This document shows, piece after piece, positions 32,201 to 41,325 of a stretch of 43,076 bases of DNA. The translations under genes and the position numbers were made by a program. The notes under the pieces are model-generated. The model had not been told where the DNA came from. It ran no database searches and saw nothing but the letters and a program-made list of their open reading frames with translations. Source of the stretch: Thecamonas trahens ATCC 50062 (taxonomy: Eukaryota; Apusozoa; Apusomonadida; Apusomonadidae); NCBI RefSeq assembly GCF_000142905.1, contig NW_013657645.1, positions 7,883 to 50,958 on the forward strand, given 5' to 3'. Each line of letters opens with the position of its first letter. Within the stretch, counting starts at the first letter, position 1.

Positions 32201-35200
32201 GCTCTTCGACATGCTCTCGGTCGACTTTTTCGAGCCGACCTTTATCTGGGACGCACGCACCCGTGCCGAGCTCAACGACAAGCTCATCTCCGAGCTCGAC
32301 ACCTTTACCCGCTGGCGCGCCTGGCGCGCTTCGGCCCTCGAGCTCAGTCAAGCTCATGACGCCTCGGCTGCTACCGCGCCGCTCCACGACGACAGCCCGG
32401 TTGCTGGAACTTCCCATCCGCGCCCGGCCGGCCACGCCCGCGCCATCCCGCCGCTTCGCTGGAACCACGAAGAGTTTGAGGTTGTCTACGACTCGCTCGC
32501 CGGCGAGCTCCGCGTCGGCCAGTTCTACCTTGACGCCATCCTTGCCCGCGTCCCCGAGGTCAAGCTCGCCCAGCCGGGCGTCTTTGTCGAGGAGATGGCC
32601 CACCATCTCACCTTTTGCACCGACGTCGCCATCCGCTGCCGCATCTTGCAGGCTCTCAAGTGGGCCTACGGTGAGTACATGCCGGTCCTCGGCGCCTACC
32701 GCTACATGGAGCCGGTCGTCATGCACCTCCGCGCCCTCGACCAGCCGCTCGTCCGCGAGTGCCTCCTCTCGTTCCTCGCGCAGGCCTTTGTCCTCCGCGA
32801 CAACATCAAGAGCTTTGTCGCCGCCGGGGGCCTCGACCCGCTCATGGCCCATCTTGCCACTGTCCACTCGGGCGATCCAGCTGCGCTCACCGTCGGCATC
32901 TCGATCCTTGAGCTTCTCATTCTGGCCGCCTCGCTGGTCCCGTCGCTCGATGCCCACGGCCGCCTCCTTGTCCCGCCGCCTCGGGTCCGCACCGCCCTCG
33001 CTGCCCCCAACTACCTCGCGGCTATTGCCCAGTGTCTCCTCGTTGGCGACTCGGAGCTCAGCTCGCGCGCCATCCTCCTCATCGACCTCCTTGTCCGCGA
33101 CTCTGAGTCGCTCCTCTACGACGTCGGCTCCATCGGCATCGAGCCCATGCTCCTCCTCCATCCGCTTCACATGGGCCAGCCCGGCGCCAACCTCCTCGCC
33201 CGCCTTGTTGCCGCCGGCGTCGACGCCACCGTCCGCCGCCTTCTACCGGATGGTATGGTCGCCCTCCTCTGCGCCGCGCCGTCGACGCCCATGGCCATCC
33301 GCTCCGGTGACACCCCGTTTTATGATGCCCTCGTCGGCGACGTCGACGCCCCGCGCGTCATGTGGGGGCCCGCCGAGCGGGAACTGCTCACCGCAGCCTG
33401 CGCCGAGCACCTCGCCCCGCTCGTCACCGCCCTCGGCCAGGACCCGCTCGCCAAGTACCTCGACGTCGTCCCGTCCACCGTCCCGGACCAGGTCACCTAC
33501 CCGCGCCTCGATGCCGAGCTCGTCGTCCGTGGCGTCTTTGTCCGCAACATGGCCGACGCCGCCCGCTTCCCGGTCACCGAGGTCGACAACGAGAACGCCT
33601 TTGTTTCCGAGGCCCTCGCGTGTCTCCGGACCTCCTCCGAGCACCAGTCTCAGACCGCGCTCGTCCGCTGCATCGTCGGCGTTGTCGCCGCGCATCCGCA
33701 CCTTGCCGTCCTCAGCGCCTTCCCCGCCTTTGACATTGTTGTCTCCCTCCTGCATGACGCCGCCGCCGCCGCCACCGTCTCCGACCTCCTTGATGGCGTC
33801 CTCGACCTCATCCACCGCGTTCTCGCCGCTGACTCGGAGTCCAACGCCAAGGGCTTTGTCCAGGCCCAGGGCCTGCCTGCGCTCGAGGCCGTCCTTGTCA
33901 TGCTTGGCGAGCTGCCGGTCGACACCCAGGTCGCCACCTCGCTCCAGCTCGCCCTCCGCCTCGTCGCAGTTCTCGGCTCGCGCAGCGCGACAAGGACGCG
34001 CCTCTTGCTGGTACCGGGCACCGTCGCCGCCTGTGTCCGCGCTGTCGAGCGGTGGGAGGCCATGCCGCACGCCGCAAGCGTCGCCCTCGCCGCCATCGCC
34101 GCCCTCACCGCCGAGGACGCCCACTGTGTCCTTCTCGTGGAGCACAAGGCGCTCTTTGCCGCCCTCGCCTGCATGGCCGAGGGCGGTGTCGTCGCACTCG
34201 ACGCCGCTGGCGTCCTCCCGGCACTTGTCAACCGCAGCGACAACGGCGCCGTCGATCTCGCCCGCCTGGTCGACATGCACGTTGTCCGTGCCGCCGTCCG
34301 GGACGGCGCTTGCGGTCACGACGTCCTCGACGCCTTTACTGCCGACGCCCAGACCCCGCATCGTGTGTGGAACAGCGCCATGCGCGCCGAGGTCGCCGCC
34401 GTCTGCCGCCGCCTCCTGGCCTCGCCGCTTCCCGCCGCCGACGTCCTCGACGGTTGGGAGTCGGAAGTCCTTGCCGCCGAGCCGGTTGTTGCCGGCCTTT
34501 TTGTCGCCTACATTGTGGGCGCCGAAGACGAGGTGCTTGACTGCGATGACGCTGATCTGGCGACAGTTGTCACCGGCCTCTGCGCGGCCGACGCACTTAC
34601 TGTGGTGACCTGCAAGGCGCTGCACGCCCTGCTCGGCGCCGGCGGTGAGAGGGTTGCAGCCGTAGTCGATCCGCTCGCGCTCGTTGACGCTGTATCCTCC
34701 GCCGATGACGAGCATCTTGCGAGTGAGGCTGCGCGCGTTGTCGCGCGGCTTGTCTCACTCGACGCCGGCCTCGCTGCTGTCCGCACCGGCTGCGGCGAGG
34801 TTGTTACCCGCGGCCTCCTCGCGCGGGTTCTCGACGAGACGCTGCGGATGGTGCCGACTGTTCTAGTCATTGCCTGGACCGCTATCGGCACCGAGCCTGG
34901 AATGCTTGCCGATCTGCTCGCATGTGGCTCTGTCCTCTTCCCGCTTGCGGTGGTGGTCGAGTGCGGCCGCCGCGAGACCGACAGGGTGGTCGCCGCGTCG
35001 ATGCTGGCCAACCTGGTGAGGAGCCCAGATCATGGCGAAGCCGCTCGGGCCATCCTCGCTCAGTATCTCATCCCGCTCCATGTCCAGACACTTGTCACCA
35101 CGCCGCACCGCCTGCCGGCCATGCTCGATGCCGAGCTTGTCCAGCCGAATGCGGTGTGGAGCCGTGGCATGGCCGCCGCCCTGGCTCGGGCGGTCCGGGT

Positions 35201-36653
35201 CGAGGCCGAGGAACTAGACGTCGGCTCCGGCCGCTGGCAGCCGGCCGGAGCGCAGCTGGCGAGTCACCCGGACGTTGCCGGCTATACCCTCGTCAGCGGC
35301 ATCTACGTTGAGCTCTTTGTCGACGCGCCAATCTTTGCCATCGCTGACGTTAGCGGCTTTGTGAGCGGGTGCATGGCCGCCATGTCCGAGTCTCCAGACA
35401 AGGTGCGCGTCCTTCTAGCTGCGGTAGAGAAAGCGGTCCGCCAGAGCCGGCCGCGGGTCGAGGCCGAGTCGCTCGCTGCCTTTGTGGCGGCCTGTGTGCC
35501 CGGAGTGGACACGCCCGACGAGCTTGACGACGCCGCCTCGGGCAGCGCCCTGCGCATCCTGGCAGCACTGTTGGCGGCCGATCTCAACGGCGTCGTTACC
35601 TCGGGCCTCGACGTCAACCGGCTCGCTGCACTTGGCAAGCGCCATCCGGCGATGGAGATCGCGGCGCTGGAGCTTGTCCAGCAGTGCGTCCAGCTCAGCG
35701 ACGTGTTTGTGGACCAGGCGCTCGACGGCGGGCTCATCGGCCTCCTGCTCAACATCCTCGCGTCACCGTCGTCGAGCAGCGAGCTCGACCTGGCGGCAGC
35801 AGCCGTCCTCCGTGCATGCGTTGCTGATCCGCGCCGCGGCAGCGAAGTCGCCGCCGAGCTCGAACAGTCGCGCAATGTTGGCATCTGGGCGCCGTACGCT
35901 GGTTCAGCCCCGGCAGACGCACCCTCGTCGGGTGGGGATGTGGGCGGGGTATCGGCCGTTCCGTCGCTTGCCGCGTCGTCATGGGCATCGTCGCTCGACG
36001 ATGTTGGTGTTGATGGCTACGCCGACGCTAGCGACTACCGTGACTCGTCGATGTCGGAGATCGACGTCGACCGGCTCGTTGCCGCGCTTGCCGGCGTCGC
36101 AGTTGAGCCATCGGCCGGCATGGTCGAGGAGGCACTAGGCGTTCTCGACGAGTGGGACGACGACGACGATGACGACGAGAGCATTGTCGAAAGAAGGGAG
36201 GTCAGCACCCAGCTCGGACGCCCTGTCGAAAGCGACGATGAGTCTATAGAGAGCGAGAGTGAGGTCGCCACGCCAGCGCCTGCGGTCGCTGACGCAGCTC
36301 CCGAAGCTCCGGTCGTGGCTCCGGCGGACGACGGCAGCGATGATGGCAGTGAGGGCAGCAGCAACGATGTTGCAGATTTGCTTGAGGTCGTTAGCGACGG
36401 CAGCAGCGACGATGACCACGCACCACCGCAGGCAGCGTCCGGGGATCTGCTAGCCCAGATCCGGATGGGAACCCAGCTCCGCGCGGTTGATACCGAAGCG
36501 GTGCGGCAGGCCAGTGCCGCCGCACGCGCTGAGTCCTCGCTCTCGGGTGCCATCCTCGCCTCAATGGAAGGTCGGCGCAAGGTGATGACACTCACCTCGG
36601 AGGATCTTCGCGACGGATGGAGCGGAGACGAGGGCTCTGACGACTGGGCGTGA
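29236..36653 (+). CDS. RME-8/DNAJC13-like endosomal scaffold with C-terminal VCA module
   Basis: About 2,217 residues, close to animal RME-8 (about 2,240). Exon 1 (29236-29339) and exon 2 (30105-36653) join in phase 2. One missing base is needed in CCC at 31575-31577. RME-8 scaffolds act on early endosomes with sorting nexins, Hsc70 and the WASH complex. The N-terminus matches the PH-like region (RVGFIMNSKRIYVV, then PYDAIASVKPAENDIRMVNF). The middle matches RME-8 at LRWNHEEFEVVYDSLAGELR and RVGQFYLDAILAR, and four IWN-type repeats are seen: FIWDARTRAEL (about 32241), VMWGPAEREL (33357), RVWNSAMRAEV (34363) and AVWSRGMAAAL (35152). RNVGIWAPY near 35875 matches the RME-8 C-terminus. No J domain (no YHPDK-like segment) follows IWN2 and no GYF-like segment is seen. 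After an acidic Ser-rich linker the protein ends in WH2, a central helix and an acidic Trp tail (36438-36650). The frame from 31629 to the stop is unbroken, so the VCA is fused. Confidence 0.9.
29563..29690 (+). repeat. 18-bp GTGTCTGTTG-type tandem repeats inside the intron
   Basis: Units GTGTCTGTTGTTGCTGTT change to GTGTCTGTTGTCGCCATC part-way through. Because 18 is a multiple of three, long open frames (Leu/Cys or Val/Ser rich) appear here; these are not genes. Confidence 0.85.
29760..30043 (+). repeat. Tandem duplication of a 142-bp block in the intron
   Basis: Copies at 29760-29901 and 29902-30043 differ at one base (CATCTTGTG versus CATCTCGTG), so the duplication is recent or homogenised. 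Each copy itself contains shorter GTGTGGTC-type repeats. Confidence 0.92.
36438..36650 (+). other. Predicted WASP-type VCA (WH2-central-acidic) module
   Basis: This is the last 71 residues of the RME-8-like protein. WH2 (actin monomer binding) is DLLAQIRMGTQLRAV, which fits LLxxIRxGxxLRxV. The central amphipathic helix SGAILASMEGRRKVM resembles the WASP C segment. The acidic end GDEGSDDWA has a Trp at the penultimate position, as in Arp2/3-binding A segments. Order and spacing match WASP-family nucleation-promoting factors. Activity is inferred. Confidence 0.8.
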
Positions 36654-37177
36654 ACACCCCCCTCCCTGGCCGGCCGATGATGTCGTACCGCACCCTTAAA
36701 ACAGTCGAGTTGAGTGGCCAGCGTGTGATCTTGGGTAGGTGTGTGATCGGGGAAAGCAGGTGTTAGGCCACAAGTGGGCGATCTTTTGCAGCGAGCAGGT
36801 GATCGACAGATCATTAGCGGCTGACCAGGGAGCAGGCAGGTGTTCCGGACCATGCGACTGGCCGGACCGCGGGGGGCAACCAAGCGATCGAGCAACCATC
36901 AGATCAGACAACCGAACGACACACGTATGATCGAACAGCCATGAGGCAACCGGATGGCAAGCGGGTGATCAACCAGCACGGGTGAAACCGAGCGGAACGG
37001 GGTCTAACGCGACATGCGGGAGCAAGCGCGGCAAAAGTGCGCCTATCAGCGATGAGCGGTCTCTCGCCAGTCGACGGCCGACGAGCCGACGGTCGGCACA
37101 CCTGACGCGACACGAGTCAGGCGTTTCGGGGAGCAAGGTCGAGGGAGGGGAGTCAGACAAGTCAAGTCAAGGAATCC
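36654..37177. other. 524-bp intergenic region with a GATC-rich cluster
   Basis: It lies between two plus-strand genes. From 36727 to 36970 there are nine GATC sites (36727, 36745, 36780, 36801, 36809, 36886, 36902, 36929, 36967), often next to CAACC or CAGGTG, as in a decayed tandem repeat. A small inverted repeat CCTGAC/GTCAGG lies near 37100. It probably holds the 3' UTR of the RME-8-like gene and the promoter of the acyltransferase gene. Confidence 0.6.
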
Positions 37178-38299
37178 ATGTCGCACTCTACCCTCCGGGG
37201 CATCTCTGTGCGGTACTTGCCGCAATTGAGTGTGGATGGCCTACCTACGGCCCTGCCACTCCTTGTGGCTACGGGATATATGGTCCGAGTCGTGGTTCCT
37301 CTCCCGCAAGTCATTTCCATTTTGGCCATTTCTGGCGCATCCGTCTCCATCTGTGGTGCTTGTGGTCAACTGCCACAAGGACGTGTATCGACTATGATGA
37401 CCTCTGTTCTTGCCTTTATGGTCTCATGGAAGACTCTTTCTCTTATGGCTGTTCCACGGGCGTTTCTTCCTTTCAGATCGGACGCATCGTTGATGAGAGC
37501 GGCTGGAAATTGGTTCTCATCCTACCTCTTTACCATGGTCCCCGTTGTCAAGGCCTCGGATGACGCTGTCATTGTTCTGGATGGCTCGGCTGATGACAAC
37601 ACAACTCGCATGACTCGCTGGCTTGTGGGCATCGGTGAGATCGCCACTCGCTGGATGGCAAAGGCTTCCGCAAACTACGTCATTCTCTCCGCCGCCGCAT
37701 CGGCTGCGTCGGCAGGTGCTCCCACGCCGGTGCTCTACGGCCTGTGGACCGCATCAGTGGCGACCATGACCGCATCAGAGCTCAACGAACTGGTTGTTTG
37801 GACCGCCACTCTCGGTAGGTACAAGGTTGTCTCGTTCAACAACTGGTTCCTCGCCTCGACCTCGCTCTACGAGCTCTGGTCTGCCCGCTACAACCGCCTC
37901 GTCTCTCGGTTCTTCCGCGACACGCTCTACCGCCCGCTCCGTAGCGTCGTCTCGGCGCCGGTGGCGTCGATGGCTGTCTTTGCTGCGTCGGGCATCCTCC
38001 ATGCCTTTGTCGCCCACGTCACCTTTGGCGGCGGAGAGCTCTCCTCGTTCGCCTTCTTCTTTGCTTCGGGTGGCCTCGTCTGCCTCGAGCGCTGGCTTGA
38101 CAAGAACGTGCCGTCGTTTGCGGAGCGGCCCAAGTGGCTCGGCTGGCTCCTGACCATGACCACCATGGCCGGCCTGGCTCCGCTCTACCCTGGCCTCTTT
38201 GTCGCCCGCTGGCCCGGTTGGTTCGTCGACAACCCCATCACCGCCCCGTGGCCGGCGTCGGTCGTCGGCGACGCCATCTGCAAGCTCATCGGTCTGTAG
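37178..38299 (+). CDS. Wax-synthase-like MBOAT acyltransferase
   Basis: 373 residues with several hydrophobic segments. Wax synthases of the membrane-bound O-acyltransferase type join fatty acyl-CoA to a long-chain alcohol in the ER. The diagnostic region is SLYELWSARYNRLVSRFFRD, followed by TLYRPLRS (plant wax synthases have a SLQDFWGRRWNLMV-type segment). Then comes ASGILHAFVAH, whose His is the likely catalytic residue of the family, and further helices to the C-terminus. The N-terminal 150 residues are also hydrophobic but less recognisable. The start at 37178 gives a plausible short N-terminus before the first membrane helix. Other sterol or glycerolipid acceptors are possible. It is convergent with the GH18-like gene, 38 bp between stops. 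Confidence 0.75.
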   Translation: MSHSTLRGISVRYLPQLSVDGLPTALPLLVATGYMVRVVVPLPQVISILAISGASVSICGACGQLPQGRVSTMMTSVLAFMVSWKTLSLMAVPRAFLPFRSDASLMRAAGNWFSSYLFTMVPVVKASDDAVIVLDGSADDNTTRMTRWLVGIGEIATRWMAKASANYVILSAAASAASAGAPTPVLYGLWTASVATMTASELNELVVWTATLGRYKVVSFNNWFLASTSLYELWSARYNRLVSRFFRDTLYRPLRSVVSAPVASMAVFAASGILHAFVAHVTFGGGELSSFAFFFASGGLVCLERWLDKNVPSFAERPKWLGWLLTMTTMAGLAPLYPGLFVARWPGWFVDNPITAPWPASVVGDAICKLIGL

Positions 38300-38337
38300 C
38301 GTGCTCAAGAGAGGCTGTGGCCGTATTATCCTACGCG

Positions 38338-39246
38338 CTACGGTGCCCGAAGCAGCGGCCACCACGCGTCGGGAATCGGTGCGTCCCAGATGGCGAGCTG
38401 GCGGAGGTTGCGTGCGCGGAGGTAGTCGAGCCGCTGCTCGACGGCAGCGAGCGGAAACGGCTTGTTGGTGTTCGGGTCAACCGTCTCGAGGCCGATGACC
38501 AGCCGCTCGGGCATCACGCCTGCCGCCAGTGCCTCGTCAACAAACTTCTGAAACAGTGTCCAGTTCCCGGTGTAGGTGCCCATGAGGACGATGGCGTCAA
38601 CCCGCGACTTGGCCAGGAGCGAGACGTTGAAGAACGGCGTCCATGTCCCGACGTCGACCGAGAGGAACTTGTCGTGGACATGAAGCGCGTCGGCAAGCGC
38701 GTTGAGGAAGACGTTAAAGCCCTCGGCATCGGCATGAGTCCCGTTAAGCGGCTCGATGTCGATGTTGTAGCCGTCAAAGCCACCGGCGGCAACGGCCGCC
38801 ATGGCAGCGTCCACAAACGGCTTGGGATCGGCAGCCGCTTCGCGAGCCCACTCGATGACCTGCGGCCGGCCCCAAGGACAGCACGTGGAGACTTGAGCAT
38901 ATGCTTTGAGCCCTGCATGCATCAGCGCAGGAGCAACGTTGGTAAAGTTGTTGTCCACAAACGATCCGCCCGGCCCGAGGTTATACGCCTCGTACGCCAC
39001 CGCCGTGATGGTATCTGCATGATCAATGAGCTGCTTGAGATCGGCCTCAATGTTCTCGCCAGTTCGCTCCAGTCCCATCCACGGTTGAATCGAGTTGAAG
39101 AACGGCGCTGCATGGCTCAGCCCCTCCTGCCCAAGCCCTTGCTGGCCCTGTCCGAATCCGACTTCATTTTCACCGCACACTCTGGACGCCACCACAGCCA
39201 ACACAGCCAACACCAGCCACTCCTGCTTCATTCTCGTCTGGAACAT
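38338..39246 (-). CDS. Secreted GH18-like (chitinase fold) protein
   Basis: 302 residues. The signal peptide is within residues 1-25 (MKQEWLVLAVLAVVASRVCG; Met6 is an alternative start). The glycoside hydrolase 18 signature is GGFDGYNIDIEP: residues D158, N161, D163 and E165 correspond to DxxDxDxE, with the first inner Asp replaced by Asn and the catalytic Glu165 kept. Upstream TAVAYEAYNL and AGLKAYAQVS, and downstream VDAIVLMGTYTGNW, RLVIGLETVD and LRQLAIWDAP, fit successive barrel strands. It is shorter than most chitinases and resembles single-domain chitobiase-like or chitinase-domain proteins. The substrate is unknown; bacterial or fungal glycans are possible for a phagotroph. N-glycosylation sequons are present (NGT, NVS, NWT). 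Confidence 0.75.
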   Translation of the reverse strand: MFQTRMKQEWLVLAVLAVVASRVCGENEVGFGQGQQGLGQEGLSHAAPFFNSIQPWMGLERTGENIEADLKQLIDHADTITAVAYEAYNLGPGGSFVDNNFTNVAPALMHAGLKAYAQVSTCCPWGRPQVIEWAREAAADPKPFVDAAMAAVAAGGFDGYNIDIEPLNGTHADAEGFNVFLNALADALHVHDKFLSVDVGTWTPFFNVSLLAKSRVDAIVLMGTYTGNWTLFQKFVDEALAAGVMPERLVIGLETVDPNTNKPFPLAAVEQRLDYLRARNLRQLAIWDAPIPDAWWPLLRAP

Positions 39247-40011
39247 AGAGTCGAGTCTGTCTGCCGGCTCTGTCCCGACCTCTGACGCTGCTCTGAGGCG
39301 CCTCTCTCGCCTCGACCGTGGCCACCAGCCACTTTGCAGCCATTATTTACGTTTGGAAAAAAGTCACGCGCTGATCGAGCCAAAGACATGGCATCGCTCC
39401 ATGAGGCTACGGCTGTGACGGTGAGGCCACGGCCCAGGTAGTAGTAGGTTATGGCCCGCTCGTGAGTGAGCTGCAACGTTTGTACCCAGACAGACTCTTA
39501 CAGTTTATCGTTCCTCAATCATCTCTCGTACAGTTTATCGTACCTCAATCATCTCTCGTACAGTTTATCGTTCCTCAATCATCTCTCGTACAGTTTATCG
39601 TTCCTCAATCATCTCTCGTACAGTTTATCGTTCCTCAATCATCTCTCGTACAGTTTATCGTGGCCCGCTCGTGAGTGAGATGCAACGTTTGTACCCAGAC
39701 AGACTCTTACAGTTTATCGTACCTCAATCATCTCTCGTACAGTTTATCGTACCTCAATCATCTCTCGTACAGTTTATCGTTCCTCAATCATCTCTCGTAC
39801 AGTTTATCGTACCTCAATCATCTCTCGTACAGTTTATCGTTCCTCAATCATCTCTCGTACAGTTTATCGTTCCTCAATCATCTCTCGTACAGTTTATCGT
39901 TCCTCAATCATCTCTCGTACAGTTTATCGTTCCTCAATCATCTCTCGTACAGTTTATCGTTCCTCAATAATCCCTCGTCCACCACCTGTCTCGTGGCGGC
40001 AGGAGGGCAAG
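39247..40011. other. 765-bp divergent spacer dominated by a minisatellite
   Basis: This is the promoter region for the GH18-like gene (minus) and the unrecognised gene at 40012 (plus). About 39247-39451 is unique sequence. From 39452 to 39979 it is a two-block higher-order tandem repeat ending about 30 bp before the ATG at 40012. Confidence 0.8.
39452..39979 (+). repeat. 30-bp minisatellite in two blocks, each led by a 49-bp header
   Basis: Headers at 39452-39500 and 39661-39709 differ at one base. Header 1 is followed by five 30-bp units (39501-39650) plus 10 bp. Header 2 is followed by eight units and one decayed unit (39710-39979). Units begin CAGTTTATCG and end ATCTCTCGTA. Only one position varies (TTCC or TACC): T,A,T,T,T in block 1 and A,A,T,A,T,T,T,T in block 2. 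Because 30 is a multiple of three, all forward frames stay open, which makes false ORFs. Confidence 0.95.
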
Positions 40012-41319
40012 ATGAGCACAGGCGAGGACGTGGCGTGGGTGGCCGAGCTGTTTACAGAAGCCACAAGCTCGGCAGCACGCCTGACGACACTCCTTCGTGC
40101 CACCCACAACTCGCCACAACTCCCGGCAGCAGTCGAGCTCTTTGCCAGCACCCTCGCCTCGCGCTCAGCTGAAGACGCCGCAGCCGGCGCAGAGGGTGCG
40201 TCCGAGGTCCTGGCCGACATCGATGGCGCCAATCATGTCCTGCTCGGCCACATTGAGCGGCATGGCAGTGAACTCGACAGCGAATCAGCAGCCGCGCTAG
40301 CAGATCTGACTTCGGCGCTGACTCGGATGGCACGCGGGGCGCTCGAGCGGCTCGCACGGACCATCGCCGGCGATGTTGAGCCGGTTCTTGCTCAACTCCC
40401 ACTGGTGGTGCCAGAGGTGGTGGTTGATCAGGGGCCTCTGCCGATGGTGTCTGCCGCCGCCGAAGCGTATGTAGCTACGATCGAGGACTACTTTGATGAG
40501 GTGCTGGAGGTGGTGCCGGACGTGTGGTGTGAGAGGCTTGTCAAGTCGCTGGCCAACGCGTGCGTGATGGCGGTGGAGGACGGCCTGTTCTCGCCGCGGG
40601 CAGTCGAGCATGTCGACGCCCTGGCATCTGCCCTCTCTCCGACCTGGATGTGGGTGGTGACGGCATGGCGCGATGTGTGGAGCCTTCGGGCGCTATACGC
40701 ACAGTATTTGTCGCGCCGGCGCGCCGCGGCGCTGTTTGATCGGCTGCTGCTGGTTCTCGACTGTGTGTCGGTGGGTGCATTCCGAGCGAGCCGGTGCCTG
40801 CCTGTGGCGCTCGAGGCCGCTGAAGCGCCGCTGGTCGACGATTCGGCACTTGCGGCGGAGCTGAAGACCCGGCTGTATGCCGCAGTCGGGGCGTGGGGCG
40901 AAGAGTTCACCTTTGCACATGTGGTGCATGTGCTCAAGCTCATGTCGTGGCTCCCGGATCCGGTGCGGGTCCGCGCGCAAAAGGCAGCATTCAAGGCTGT
41001 GGTCAACGGTCCGCCGGAGACCTACACCCGCCCGCCGTCGCGACTCGCCGGCCTCGTCTCGCTCGGCCTCAGCCCGGCTCGCACTACTGCCAACAATGGT
41101 GCGACGAGTGAGGCAAGCGCCGCCGCAGGCGGACGCAGCGACGGCTTTGTACCGTTTGAGGTGGAGCTGGCGGCGCCGCTGCTTGATGGCAGCGACGGGA
41201 GGCCGGGCGTGTTGGGCTCCGAATCCGGCCCGGACCCAGACTCAGACTCGGCCTCGTCGCTCTTCACCACCGAGTCGTCGCAGCTATCGTCGCTTGGCTC
41301 GGGCGAGTGGTCGACATGA
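40012..41319 (+). CDS. Uncharacterised helical protein
   Basis: 435 residues; family not recognised. The composition up to about residue 340 is Ala/Leu/Val/Glu-rich and predicts mostly alpha helices with no signal peptide or clear membrane helix. The last about 90 residues are Ser/Gly/Asp-rich and disordered (for example SGPDPDSDSASS). Sections such as AYVATIEDYFDEVLEVVPDV and LYAQYLSRRRAAALFDRLLL could be helical repeats of a tethering or scaffold protein, but this is a guess. Codon use (G/C at third positions) matches its neighbours, which supports a real gene. The ATG at 40012 follows the minisatellite. It is convergent with the next gene, with only 6 bp between stop codons. Confidence 0.7.
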   Translation: MSTGEDVAWVAELFTEATSSAARLTTLLRATHNSPQLPAAVELFASTLASRSAEDAAAGAEGASEVLADIDGANHVLLGHIERHGSELDSESAAALADLTSALTRMARGALERLARTIAGDVEPVLAQLPLVVPEVVVDQGPLPMVSAAAEAYVATIEDYFDEVLEVVPDVWCERLVKSLANACVMAVEDGLFSPRAVEHVDALASALSPTWMWVVTAWRDVWSLRALYAQYLSRRRAAALFDRLLLVLDCVSVGAFRASRCLPVALEAAEAPLVDDSALAAELKTRLYAAVGAWGEEFTFAHVVHVLKLMSWLPDPVRVRAQKAAFKAVVNGPPETYTRPPSRLAGLVSLGLSPARTTANNGATSEASAAAGGRSDGFVPFEVELAAPLLDGSDGRPGVLGSESGPDPDSDSASSLFTTESSQLSSLGSGEWST

Positions 41320-41325
41320 GCCAGA

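Noticed and set aside
31497-34715. Long minus-strand open frames opposite the RME-8-like gene
   Set aside because: Shadow frames; strong RME-8 homology lies on the plus strand.
35266-35285. HPD tripeptide (SHPDVAGY) as a J-domain signature in the RME-8-like protein
   Set aside because: The context is the IWN4 module, which aligns to a non-J segment of RME-8. No flanking J-domain helices or Lys-rich helix II.
39501-39979. CRISPR-like array
   Set aside because: Units are contiguous with no unique spacers, and the host is a eukaryote; this is a minisatellite.
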